DNA of 64,000 bases from Vulcanimicrobiota bacterium. GTDB lineage: Bacteria > Vulcanimicrobiota > Xenobia > Xenobiales > Xenobiaceae. A program made the translations under genes and the position numbers. The stretch is from contig CALUQR010000001.1 in NCBI GenBank assembly GCA_944322965.1, forward strand, positions 186,001 through 250,000, read 5' to 3'. This document shows, piece by piece, positions 32,011 through 40,189 of the stretch; position 1 is the first letter of the stretch, and each line of letters begins with the position of its first letter. Under the pieces are notes generated by a model. That model saw only the letters and a list, made by a program, of their open reading frames with translations, was not told the DNA's origin and searched no databases.

Positions 32011-34131
32011 TTAGAATTGGACCATACCCACCGAATTGACGTTGATCTTAGGGGCGATTTCGTTCCACGAGAGAACGACCAGGTTGGGGAAGGAGCGCTC
32101 CGTCAGCTTGTGGAGCGCCGGGCGGATCTGGGGGGCTACCAAGAGGATGGGCTGCAAGCCGCGCTCTTGTAAGGCGTTGGCCTGGGTGGAGATAGCTTGC
32201 AAGATCTCTTGGCCCACGTTGGGATCTAAGGTCAAGAAGGAGCCCAACTCGTTGCGCTGGATGGCCCCTTGGATCATCTGCTCAATGCGCGGATCGAGGG
32301 TAATGACGTTAATGGTGCCGTCATTATTACAATAATCCTTACAGATGACGCGGGAGAGGGAGACGCGGCAGAACTCGGTCAACATCTCCGGATCCTTGGT
32401 AATATGGACGTTGTCGCCCATAGTCTCTAAGATGGAGACTAAGTCGCGCACGGAAACGCGTTCTTTGACCAAATTCTGGAGCACCTTTTGGATCTCGCCC
32501 AAGCCCAGAGCGTCGGGGAAGATCTCCTTGACCACCGCGGGGTGGGTCTTCTTGACAGTGTCGATGAGGGCTTGGACCTCTTGGCGGCCCAACATCTCGG
32601 CCGCGTGGGTGCGCACCACTTCTGTCAATTGGGTGGCGATAACGCTCACCGGGTCGAAGATCATGCAGCCCAAGCGCTCGGCGTCGCCGCGCTGTTCGGG
32701 GGAGATCCAGACGCCGGGCATACCGTAGGTAGGATCGACCGTCTTTGTACCGCGCAAGTTTTTGAGCTTCTCTTCCGGACCGATAGCTAAGAATTGGTTG
32801 ACCTGGACCTCGCCTTGGGCCACTTCGATCTCTTTAATCTTAATGACGTAGGCGTTAGGTTTGAGTTGCAAGTTGTCGCGGAAGCGCACGCCCGGCACCA
32901 CGATACCCAATTCCAAAGCGATATGGCGGCGGATGGAGGTGACGCGATCTAAGAGCTTGGCCCCTTGGTTGGGGTCGACCAGAGAGAGTAGACCGCGCCC
33001 CACTTCCAGGGAGATGGGGTCCACTTGCATGAGCTGGACCACGCTCTCGGGCTTCTTCTGCTCGGTCTTCTTCTTCTGCTCTTGGGTGGAGGTAGCGGCC
33101 ACGACCACCTCTTGGGTCTTCTGACTGACCTGGAAGCCCAGATAGATGAGGGCCCCGCCGATACCCGACAAGGTGACGACCATCAAGAAAGGCAGACCGC
33201 CGAAGAAGGCCAATAAACCTAATAGAAGCATAAAGCCGCCGCCAATCTTCAGAGCGTCGGGCTGACCGGAGACCTGCTCGACAATATCTTTACCCAGGTT
33301 AGCTTCGGAGGCCGCGCGGGAGACGACCATACCCATGGCCGTAGACATCAAGAAGGCGGGGACGGTAGTGATGAGGCCGTTGCCGATAGAGAGAATGGCG
33401 TAGGTCTCCAGCGCGTGGGCGGCGTCCATACCGTGATAGACGATACCCATCCCTAAGCCGCCAATAATATTGACGCCCATAATGACGATGGCCGCCATAG
33501 CGTCGCCCTTGACGAATTTACCGGCGCCGTCCATAGAGCCGTAGAAGTCCGATTCGCGTTCGATCTCTTTGCGCTTTTTGCGGGCCGTGTCGGCGTCGAT
33601 GTTGCCGGCGTGTAAGTCGGCGTCGATAGCCATCTGCTTACCGGGCATAGCGTCCAAAGTGAAGCGGGCCGCTACCTGAGCGATACGTTCGGCGCCGTTG
33701 GTAATAACCATAATCTGGACGATGATCAAGACGATAAACATGATGAAACCGACGATCAAGTTACCGCCTACGGCCACCTTCCCGAACATCGGTATGAGGT
33801 GGCCCGCTCCGATGGGCATCTTGGTGACGGGGTCGATCTCGTTGCCATGGAGCAAGATCATACGCGTGGCGGAGATGTCTAACGCCAAGCGGAAGAGGGT
33901 GGCTACCAAGAGCGCGGTGGGGAAGACCGCGAATTGTAAGGGCTCTTCGATGTAGATCGAGATAATCAAGGTGATGATGGCACAGGCCAAGTTGAAGGCC
34001 AGGAAGACGTCTAGTAAGTCGGGGGGCATGGGGACGACCAACATCAAGACGATGCCGACCACCACAATAGCGATACCGACTTCCGAAGAACGCGCTAGTT
34101 TATTTACTAATCCATCAGGCTGGGCGCCCAT
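32011..34131 (-). CDS. flhA: Flagellar export protein FlhA
   Basis: Inner-membrane gate of the flagellar type III export apparatus, 706 residues, normal size. Residues about 18-330 contain about eight transmembrane helices and the FHIPEP region (PFPTALLVATLFRLALDISATR has AVFPTALLVATLFRLAL here). The C-terminal cytosolic ring domain (about 370-706) carries the segments EIEVAQGEVQVNQFLAIGPE and AEMLGRQEVQALIDTVKKTH. Together with FlhB and FliPQR it forms the export channel. A hairpin separates it from flhB, so it may have its own promoter in the 137-base gap. Confidence 0.96.
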   Translation of the reverse strand: MGAQPDGLVNKLARSSEVGIAIVVVGIVLMLVVPMPPDLLDVFLAFNLACAIITLIISIYIEEPLQFAVFPTALLVATLFRLALDISATRMILLHGNEIDPVTKMPIGAGHLIPMFGKVAVGGNLIVGFIMFIVLIIVQIMVITNGAERIAQVAARFTLDAMPGKQMAIDADLHAGNIDADTARKKRKEIERESDFYGSMDGAGKFVKGDAMAAIVIMGVNIIGGLGMGIVYHGMDAAHALETYAILSIGNGLITTVPAFLMSTAMGMVVSRAASEANLGKDIVEQVSGQPDALKIGGGFMLLLGLLAFFGGLPFLMVVTLSGIGGALIYLGFQVSQKTQEVVVAATSTQEQKKKTEQKKPESVVQLMQVDPISLEVGRGLLSLVDPNQGAKLLDRVTSIRRHIALELGIVVPGVRFRDNLQLKPNAYVIKIKEIEVAQGEVQVNQFLAIGPEEKLKNLRGTKTVDPTYGMPGVWISPEQRGDAERLGCMIFDPVSVIATQLTEVVRTHAAEMLGRQEVQALIDTVKKTHPAVVKEIFPDALGLGEIQKVLQNLVKERVSVRDLVSILETMGDNVHITKDPEMLTEFCRVSLSRVICKDYCNNDGTINVITLDPRIEQMIQGAIQRNELGSFLTLDPNVGQEILQAISTQANALQERGLQPILLVAPQIRPALHKLTERSFPNLVVLSWNEIAPKINVNSVGMVQF

Positions 34132-34232
34132 GGTTACTCTTCTCCGCTATCTTAAAGTCTGGGTGATAAAGAGAATTCGCACTCGCCGGGGCTCTCTAAG
34201 GAGCTACGTAGCGCGTGCGAATTATGGCGGGT

Positions 34233-34260
34233 GGGGGGCGGCCCTAAAGGGCCGCCCCCC
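34233..34260 (-). terminator. 12-bp GC hairpin after flhB
   Basis: GGGGGGCGGCCC, loop TAAA, exact complement, nine bases past the flhB stop. Extremely GC-rich and without a U tract. Confidence 0.55.
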
Positions 34261-34268
34261 AGACCCAC

Positions 34269-35459
34269 TCAGCGCCTTCCCGCCGCCATCCCGCGCGCTG
34301 AGAACTGGGGACGGGGCATAGAGCGGGGAGCGCTGGCCGCCCGCCGCGGAGCGGCGGGGGCGTTGCGAGCCTGACGCCTACGGCGCAGGAGTTCCCGCTT
34401 GCGTTTCAATTTAATGACGTAAGCCAAGACTTCCGCCACCGCTTTATACATCTCGGTCGGTACCGGCCCGGAGAGTTCGCAAGCCTTAAAGAGGGCTCGC
34501 GCCAACTCCACATTCTCCACGATAGGCACGTCGTGGTCCTCGGCCATCACCTTAATCTGGAGGGCTAAGAGGTTCTCGCCCTTAGCGACCACGATAGGCA
34601 CCGGATCTTCACCTTGCTTATAGCGCAGAGCCACCGCCAAGTGGGTAGGGTTGGTGACTACGGCCGAAGCGTCGGGTACGGATTGGGCGGGGTTCCCTCC
34701 GCCTTGGGCGTTCTGGCGCATCAACTGGCGCAGCTTACCCTTAATCTGAGGGTTACCTTCCGTCTCTTTGTACTCATCTTTCAAGTCTTGCATACTCATG
34801 CGCATCTGCTTCATGAATTGCTGCTTTTGGAAGATGTAGTCGACCCCCGCGATAGCTATCATACCCATCAAGACCTTGGTTACTAAGCTCTTGACGGTCA
34901 AGCCTACCAACTCCAAGGTGCTCATTAAGGGCATAGCCGGAGCCGTCTGCAGTTGGGGCAGGGCTTCGCCTACCACCTTGTAGCAGATGTAGCCGATAAT
35001 GCCCAATTTGGCCAATTGCTTGAGGAGTTCCACTAGAGATTTGACGCTGAAGATGCGTTTAAAACCTTCTAGGGGATTGATCTTGCTGAGACTGGGCTTG
35101 AGGGTCTCCGTAGTGAAGATGAATTGGACCTGGGCCAGATTGGCGGCCAAGGCCATCATAAAGGCCGCTCCCAAGAGGGGAGCTAAGACCAAGAAGATGG
35201 TGATCATCACCTGGGTAATGTCTCCACCGATACTGCGATCTAAGATATTGTAGGTGGGGATTTGGCTCCACACGTAAATAGTTATCTCGCGGATACGGGA
35301 GAGCATACCCGAACCGGCGGCGTATATCGCTCCAGCGGTCGCCAGCAACAGGCTAGTGGAGATGACCTCCTGGCTCTTCATTACCTGACCCTTTTTGCGG
35401 GCTTCTTGTAACTTATGCTCAGTTGGCTCTTCAGTTTTGTCGCTATCCTGACCACCCAT
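34269..35459 (-). CDS. flhB: Flagellar export protein FlhB
   Basis: Substrate-specificity switch of the flagellar export gate. The N-terminus EEPTEHKLQEARKKGQVMKS and four transmembrane segments (about 35-205) are typical. The autocleavage site NPTH is at 270-273 in VVTNPTHLAVALRY. Compared with the family it carries an insert GQNAQGGG-like stretch (about 249-262, AQGGGNPAQSVPDAS) before the cleavage site and a basic, Ala/Pro/Arg-rich tail from about 355 to 396. It starts six bases after the fliR stop, with AGGTGAT upstream. Confidence 0.95.
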   Translation of the reverse strand: MGGQDSDKTEEPTEHKLQEARKKGQVMKSQEVISTSLLLATAGAIYAAGSGMLSRIREITIYVWSQIPTYNILDRSIGGDITQVMITIFLVLAPLLGAAFMMALAANLAQVQFIFTTETLKPSLSKINPLEGFKRIFSVKSLVELLKQLAKLGIIGYICYKVVGEALPQLQTAPAMPLMSTLELVGLTVKSLVTKVLMGMIAIAGVDYIFQKQQFMKQMRMSMQDLKDEYKETEGNPQIKGKLRQLMRQNAQGGGNPAQSVPDASAVVTNPTHLAVALRYKQGEDPVPIVVAKGENLLALQIKVMAEDHDVPIVENVELARALFKACELSGPVPTEMYKAVAEVLAYVIKLKRKRELLRRRRQARNAPAAPRRAASAPRSMPRPQFSARGMAAGRR

Positions 35460-35464
35460 CTAAA

Positions 35465-36250
35465 TCACCTCCCTAGCGGCATCATCATTTCTATACATTG
35501 TAACAGACTCTCTAGGCTGAGTTCAAACTGTAAGCCCAAAACTCTCATAATTAAGGGGTAAGAGAGGCGCAGTAAGATCAAACCTATGGCGATGTTGAGG
35601 GGGAAGCTCAACATAAAGATATTCATCTGGGGCGCTACGCGGGCCAAAAGACCCAAGGCGCATTGAGCGATAAAGAGGGCGGCCAAGGCGGGCGCGGCGA
35701 TCTGGGTGCCGATGACTAAGAGATCGCTACTCAGGCGCAAGAGCTGCATGGCCAGATCCCCCGACATGCTGAAGTAGGTTAAGGGGATGACTTCGTAACT
35801 TTTGTAGATGGCCGCCAGCAGCTGGTGGTGCCCCCCTACGATGAGGTAGAGGTTCATCGAAGTGTAGAAGAGGACTTTGCGCAGGAGGTTGATGGCGCCG
35901 TGGCTGGCGGGATCGAAGGAGGCCGCGGAGGAGAGGCCCATTTGGATGTCTAGGAGTTCGCCTCCGAACTGGGCGGCGGCGATAATAATAAAGGAGACGA
36001 AGCCTATAACTAGACCTACGCAGGCCTGGGTGAGTAGAGCCCCAAAGAAGGGGAAGAGATCGACGGGCATGTCGGCCGGGATGGGCAAGTGGGGAAACAT
36101 GGAAGCCGTAACCGCCACCGCGCAACCTACCAAGATGGGGTTGGGGATGTGGTTACTACCGAAGATGGGGGCCTGCACGAAGATGAGGGCGATACGTGTG
36201 AAGGCCAGGAGTCCCACGCCCAGTAATTGTAAGGCCGGGTCGCTCATCAT
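35465..36250 (-). CDS. fliR: Flagellar export protein FliR
   Basis: Polytopic component of the FliPQR export pore, 261 residues with about six transmembrane helices. Family features include LLGVGLLAFTRIALIFVQAP at the start and EEAA-like FGGELLDIQMGLSSAASFDP in the middle. Start codon lies 12 bases after the fliQ stop. No unusual features. Confidence 0.92.
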   Translation of the reverse strand: MMSDPALQLLGVGLLAFTRIALIFVQAPIFGSNHIPNPILVGCAVAVTASMFPHLPIPADMPVDLFPFFGALLTQACVGLVIGFVSFIIIAAAQFGGELLDIQMGLSSAASFDPASHGAINLLRKVLFYTSMNLYLIVGGHHQLLAAIYKSYEVIPLTYFSMSGDLAMQLLRLSSDLLVIGTQIAAPALAALFIAQCALGLLARVAPQMNIFMLSFPLNIAIGLILLRLSYPLIMRVLGLQFELSLESLLQCIEMMMPLGR

Positions 36251-36262
36251 GATCGTTTACTC

Positions 36263-36556
36263 TTAAGGACCCAGGCGAGCAATATCGGCAAAGGTAGAGA
36301 TGGTGAATGAGGACAACATGTTGAACATCCAGTTGCCGCAGAGCACGATGGCCATGAAAGTGGCGATAATTTTAGGTACGAAAGAGAGGGTCTGCTCTTG
36401 GACCTGAGTCGTAGCCTGGACGATACTTACCAAAAGACCGACCGACAGGGCCGACAAGAGCATGGGGGCCGAGAGCACTAAGACTAAGTAGAGGGCCTTA
36501 GTACAGAGGGCCAAGACGAACCCGTCGTTAAAGACTTCCGCTCCTAGGACTAGCAT
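36263..36556 (-). CDS. fliQ: Flagellar export protein FliQ
   Basis: Small two-helix member of the FliPQR pore (97 residues). The two hydrophobic hairpin helices, LYLVLVLSAPMLLSALSVGL and IIATFMAIVLCGNWMFNML, flank SIVQATTQVQEQTLSFVPK, the signature loop of FliQ. A strong AGGAGGA precedes the ATG. Between fliP and fliR, as usual. Confidence 0.94.
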   Translation of the reverse strand: MLVLGAEVFNDGFVLALCTKALYLVLVLSAPMLLSALSVGLLVSIVQATTQVQEQTLSFVPKIIATFMAIVLCGNWMFNMLSSFTISTFADIARLGP

Positions 36557-36600
36557 TAATTTCCTCCTCTTTCTTTTATCTCTCTCAGGGGAGAACCCGT

Positions 36601-37404
36601 CTAGGTGCGCGGGTAGTTAAAACTCTCGACTACGCCCTTAATAATTAGGTGCCAGCCGTCTATCAGGACGAAGAGTAGTAATTTAAATGGCAACGAGATA
36701 GACATGGGCGAGAGCATGAACATACCCATAGACATCAAGACTGAGGCCACTACCATGTCGATAATCAGGAAGGGCACGTAGATCAAAAAGCCGATCTGGA
36801 AGGAAGTCTTGATCTCCGAGAGGACGTAAGAGGGGAGCAGGATGTAGAAGGGGATATCCTCTCTCTTTTTGATATTCTTCACGCGCCCAATATCGAAGAA
36901 GAGTTGAATATCCTTCTCTCGGGTCTGGTAGAGCATAAACTCTTGGATGGGTTTATACGCTTTGGCAAAGAACTGGTGTTGGGGGATCTTGCCCGCTAGG
37001 TAGGGTTGGAGAGCGTCCTTATTGATCGATTCCCCCACGGGCGCCATGACAAACATCGTCAAGAAGAGAGCCAAACCCATCAAGACCTGCGTAGGCGGCA
37101 CCTGTTGGGTACCCATAGCCGAGCGCAGGAAGCTCAAAGTCATGGTAATGCGGATAAAGGCCGTACACATGGCCAAGATGTAAGGGGCCAGGGAGAGGAT
37201 ACTCAATCCTCCCAAGAGCAAGAGGGTGGTGGAGAAAGTCTGCTTCTCGCTAGCCTTCTGCCCATTAATGGAGATATTGGGCATATTGAGCTGGGGGAAG
37301 GCGTTTTGAGCGGAGGCCGCCTCCGCAACTAACCACAAGGTGAATCCCACCGCTAGAAGGATGAGACCTACTTTCAGCAGGGGGCGCAATTTTAGCTTCA
37401 ACAT
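36601..37404 (-). CDS. fliP: Flagellar export protein FliP
   Basis: Core of the flagellar export pore. I start at the ATG giving MLKLKLRPLLKVGLILLAVG because a cleavable signal peptide is typical of FliP; a GTG 21 codons upstream is open but would add a charged extension. Signature segments are present: LSFLRSAMGTQQVPPTQVL, LALFLTMFVM and FLIIDMVVASVLMSMGMFML. The region FYILLPSYVLSEIKTSFQIG is also characteristic. Length is 267 residues. Confidence 0.94.
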   Translation of the reverse strand: MLKLKLRPLLKVGLILLAVGFTLWLVAEAASAQNAFPQLNMPNISINGQKASEKQTFSTTLLLLGGLSILSLAPYILAMCTAFIRITMTLSFLRSAMGTQQVPPTQVLMGLALFLTMFVMAPVGESINKDALQPYLAGKIPQHQFFAKAYKPIQEFMLYQTREKDIQLFFDIGRVKNIKKREDIPFYILLPSYVLSEIKTSFQIGFLIYVPFLIIDMVVASVLMSMGMFMLSPMSISLPFKLLLFVLIDGWHLIIKGVVESFNYPRT

Positions 37405-37489
37405 CAGTCTGGCGTCACTCTCTCTCAGGGCTCTGGGGAGCCAAGCTCTCCTCTTAAGCTTTCCCACTAAAGCGGGGCTCCCCTCTCAA

Positions 37490-38398
37490 TTAAAGGGGAT
37501 GGTTATTAATTTTTGACCAGGAGAGGGAAGAAAGATGGTTCTTTACTACCTCTTGCAGGAGGTTGGGCGGGGGAGTAGGTTTCTCTCCCTCCTTTTCCGG
37601 CTCGGGAAGAGCCTCAGGGGCGGGTTCGGTCTGGGCGGGAGTTGGGGAGGGAGCGGGCGGGGGCTGGAGGTGGGCCAGCGTAGTTATCTGCTGGTCGGTC
37701 ATCCCCAAAAGTAAGCGCTCGCCCGCCACTTCTACTAAATAGAGGGCTTTATTGGGACCTAAAGTCTTATGCTCTAAGACTTGGAGGCGACTCTCCGCCT
37801 TAGGACTGGAGCCTCCCCAGCGGTTGAGTAGGGGACCGGCTACTTTGAGGGCGATCCAGATGAGGGCGCAAGTAAAACAGAGGACGAAGAACATAGAGCC
37901 CAAGCGGGGCAAGAAGGTAGACTCCACGTGGGTCGTCCCCTGATGGCTAGAAGGGGGCCAGGGCTCGTCTAAGATGGAAGGGCCCCTGGGAGTGGAGGTC
38001 GGGGCGGGGGGAGCGGCCGCCGCCGGGGGCTGGGGGGTAGCCGTAGGTTGAGGAGTTGCCTTAACTGGCTGGGCCAGAGTAGCTTTAGGTTGAGGAGCAG
38101 CCTTAACTGGTTGAGTCGGAGTAGCCGTAGATTGAGGGGCGGCTTTTAGCGGCTGAGTCGGAGCGGCCACCGGCTGAGGGGTAGCCGCTGGGGGCGAGGC
38201 CAAAGCGCGCCGCCAGAGATCGCGGCCCGTCAAGGGGGAGGCGCTGGGCGAGGGTTGGGGGGCGCGCCCCACCTCTTGGGAGCGCCAATAACCTAAGCCT
38301 ACGACTAGACCTAAGGCCAAAAGACACAAGACCCCCAAGCTAATGAAGGGGCGTCGCCTGCTCTGATAGGTATCTTTTAAATGTTGAAAGTCGATCAC
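37490..38398 (-). CDS. fliO: FliO-like export assembly protein with tandem-repeat linker
   Basis: Assembly factor for the FliP ring. The FliO-like core is at the C-terminal end: a transmembrane helix (about 168-190, MFFVLCFTCALIWIALKVAG) followed by a small beta domain (LQVLEHKTLGPNKALYLVEV, ERLLLGMTDQQITTLA). Unlike the usual one-helix FliO, it has an additional N-terminal transmembrane helix (about 18-37) and a Pro/Ala/Thr linker between them containing 14-residue repeats. The region between the two helices would lie in the periplasm. It overlaps the second fliN by four bases (ATGA) and precedes fliP, the standard place. Confidence 0.82.
   Translation of the reverse strand: MIDFQHLKDTYQSRRRPFISLGVLCLLALGLVVGLGYWRSQEVGRAPQPSPSASPLTGRDLWRRALASPPAATPQPVAAPTQPLKAAPQSTATPTQPVKAAPQPKATLAQPVKATPQPTATPQPPAAAAPPAPTSTPRGPSILDEPWPPSSHQGTTHVESTFLPRLGSMFFVLCFTCALIWIALKVAGPLLNRWGGSSPKAESRLQVLEHKTLGPNKALYLVEVAGERLLLGMTDQQITTLAHLQPPPAPSPTPAQTEPAPEALPEPEKEGEKPTPPPNLLQEVVKNHLSSLSWSKINNHPL
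38012..38179 (-). repeat. 42-bp tandem repeats inside fliO
   Basis: Four imperfect 42-bp units encode 14-residue repeats of the type PQPxAxPTQPVKAA (units begin at residues 74, 88, 102 and 116). TAGGTTGAGG-like words recur at 38045, 38087 and 38128. The fourth unit is degenerate. In-frame unit length means copy number can change without a frameshift. Confidence 0.85.
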
Positions 38399-38706
38399 GA
38401 GTAGACGAGCTCGGTAATGCGCACCGCATAGCAGCCGTCTAATTCTACTACCTCACCGCGGGCGATGAGATGGCCGTTGACTTTGAGATCGATGGGAGCC
38501 CCCTCTTCCTTATCTAGTTCCAAGAGGGAACCCGGGGTCAGTTTTAAAATCTCTAACATGGGGCGGATCGTGCCGCCCATCTCCGCTTCGACAATAAAGG
38601 GGACGTCGTAGAGGATATTGAGATCCTCCACTTCCGCGCTGCGACCGATACTGAGATTGACCGCCGCCTTCTGACTGCGGCGGGCGCTGCTGGCTAAACT
38701 GTCCAA
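38395..38706 (-). CDS. fliN: Flagellar switch protein FliN, second copy
   Basis: SpoA-domain protein of the C ring, 103 residues. The core is LKLTPGSLLELDKEEGAPIDLKVNGHLIARGEVVELDG, which fits FliN. It differs from the first copy in the N-terminus (MDSLASSARRSQKAAVNLSI) and is about half identical in the SpoA core. It starts 31 bases after the first fliN stop and overlaps fliO by four bases. Confidence 0.88.
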   Translation of the reverse strand: MDSLASSARRSQKAAVNLSIGRSAEVEDLNILYDVPFIVEAEMGGTIRPMLEILKLTPGSLLELDKEEGAPIDLKVNGHLIARGEVVELDGCYAVRITELVYS

Positions 38707-38737
38707 AACTTTCTAACCTCCCGTCTCTTCCAGCCAG

Positions 38738-39061
38738 TTAGCGAATGATCTCGGTCACTCTAATGCCGTAGCGGCCATCTATCTCCACCACTTCCCCGCG
38801 AGCAATCTGGCGATTGTTGACGATCAGATCGACGGGCGCCCCCGCCTCTTTATCCAAATCGATGACCGTCCCCACCGTCAAACGCAAAATATCGCGCACT
38901 AAGCGCCGGGCCTTGCCTAACTCCGCCTTGACCTCCAAGGGTACGTCGCGCAACAGATCGATACTGGAGGCGGAACCGCCCACGGGACTGGAATTCTCTA
39001 AGGCCCCAAACTGTACGGAACGCGGTCCTTGCTGTTCATTCATCGAGTTCTTCATCTCCAT
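38738..39061 (-). CDS. fliN: Flagellar switch protein FliN, first copy
   Basis: SpoA-domain C-ring protein of 107 residues, with LRLTVGTVIDLDKEAGAPVD and RQIARGEVVEIDGRYGIRVTE, the closest of the pair to textbook FliN. The reading frame from the first ATG overlaps the fliM 3' end by 26 bases; a start at the internal ATG (MNEQQG) would shorten the overlap to eight. In place order fliM-fliN-fliN2-fliO. Confidence 0.92.
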   Translation of the reverse strand: MEMKNSMNEQQGPRSVQFGALENSSPVGGSASSIDLLRDVPLEVKAELGKARRLVRDILRLTVGTVIDLDKEAGAPVDLIVNNRQIARGEVVEIDGRYGIRVTEIIR

Positions 39062-40013
39062 CTTGTAATACGCGGCTTATTTTACAAGCCAATTTGGAAT
39101 CCTTAGTACCCGGATGGCCCAGGAATTTAGTCTGTCCGCTCACTTTGACGCGCAGAGGCTGCGAGATCTCCGTATCTAAGCGGATCGTATCTCCTACTTC
39201 CAGACTGAGCAGCTCCTGGAATAAGAGCTCCGCTCTCCCCAAACTGACGGTAATAGGTATCTTGGCCTTCTCGATGTGCTTCGCCAACTGGGGGGTAGCG
39301 GGGGGCTGAGGCGTAGTGGGGACGCTCGTCTTGGAGAGCATAAACTCATCGAAAGAGGCCTTGGGGATGCAGTCGCGCAGATAGTGGAAGGGCAAGACGA
39401 CGTTAATAGAGCCGTGCGCTTCGGCCAACTCCGCCTGGAAGGGGATGACGAACATCAACTCCGAGGGGCTGGCGATATGGACGGCCATAGGATTAAATTC
39501 CACCGAGAGCAACTGCGGCTTGACGGGCTTAAAATCTTTCCAGGCCTGGGTATAGGCTTCCAAAAACTGAGTGAAGGGCTTCTGGAGGATGGCCTTCTCT
39601 AAGTCGCTAAAATAGCGGCGTACATCGGGCTGAGGGGGCTGACCCTTGCCGCCCATCAGACGGTCGAAGAGGGCGAAGGCCAGATCGAAATCCATATCTA
39701 CAAAGCCCTTGACATCTTGCTCTAAGCCGAAGATGAGCATGGGGGTCGTCTCCGCCAGCGAGTTGAGGTAGGAGACGTAAGTGCGCGGGACGCTGGTCAT
39801 GAGCTGCATGCTGAAGCGAGCCTGGAGCATGGGCGCTAACTTGGTGATTACCGTCTCCGAAAATGAGACGAAGACCCGCTCGATAAATTTTTTCTGATCT
39901 TGGGTAAGCTTCTCCGTCTTGCGAAAATCGTAAGCGGAGGCCGTCCCCTCCACCCTACTGCGCGACGAAGTTAAGCGCATAATTTCATCGTAACTACCGA
40001 CATCCTGGCGCAA
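39036..40013 (-). CDS. fliM: Flagellar switch protein FliM
   Basis: C-ring switch protein, 325 residues. TTG start seems right because GGGAGGA lies seven bases upstream. The central CheC-like domain (about 45-225) contains TSVPRTYVSYLNSLAETTPM and DLDFALFDRLMGGKG-like sequence; the C-terminal SpoA domain (about 245-315) reads VSLGRAELLFQELLSLEVGD. The canonical N-terminal CheY-P binding peptide (LSQxEIDALL) is not recognisable: the N-terminus reads MRQDVGSYDEIMRLTSS. That suggests a modified CheY interaction or a different input. Confidence 0.9.
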   Translation of the reverse strand: MRQDVGSYDEIMRLTSSRSRVEGTASAYDFRKTEKLTQDQKKFIERVFVSFSETVITKLAPMLQARFSMQLMTSVPRTYVSYLNSLAETTPMLIFGLEQDVKGFVDMDFDLAFALFDRLMGGKGQPPQPDVRRYFSDLEKAILQKPFTQFLEAYTQAWKDFKPVKPQLLSVEFNPMAVHIASPSELMFVIPFQAELAEAHGSINVVLPFHYLRDCIPKASFDEFMLSKTSVPTTPQPPATPQLAKHIEKAKIPITVSLGRAELLFQELLSLEVGDTIRLDTEISQPLRVKVSGQTKFLGHPGTKDSKLACKISRVLQDGDEELDE

Positions 40014-40108
40014 TGGCTTCCTCCCTGGGCCCGCCTTCAGGCGATCCCCTGCCCAATACGCTCCTCCCTTCGCTATAGGTAGATTAATTCCCTCACTTTA
40101 AAAGATTA

Positions 40109-40149
40109 AGGTCTCCCTCCACCTGAGACTGCGCGGTGGGGGAAGACCT
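40109..40149 (-). terminator. 15-bp hairpin with U-rich tail after the FlgE/F/G-family gene
   Basis: On the minus strand AGGTCTTCCCCCACC pairs with GGTGGAGGGAGACCT (two G:U or mismatched pairs, 11-base loop) and is followed by TTAATCTTTTA. It is one of the few hairpins here with a U-rich tail, so it is a good intrinsic terminator. Confidence 0.65.
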
Positions 40150-40189
40150 CCCGTAAATTGGGCTAGCTGGCGACTAGCGCCGCTTAAGT

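Noticed and set aside
38012-38179. CRISPR-like repeats
   Set aside because: The 42-bp repeats are contiguous, in frame and encode a Pro/Ala linker; there are no spacers.
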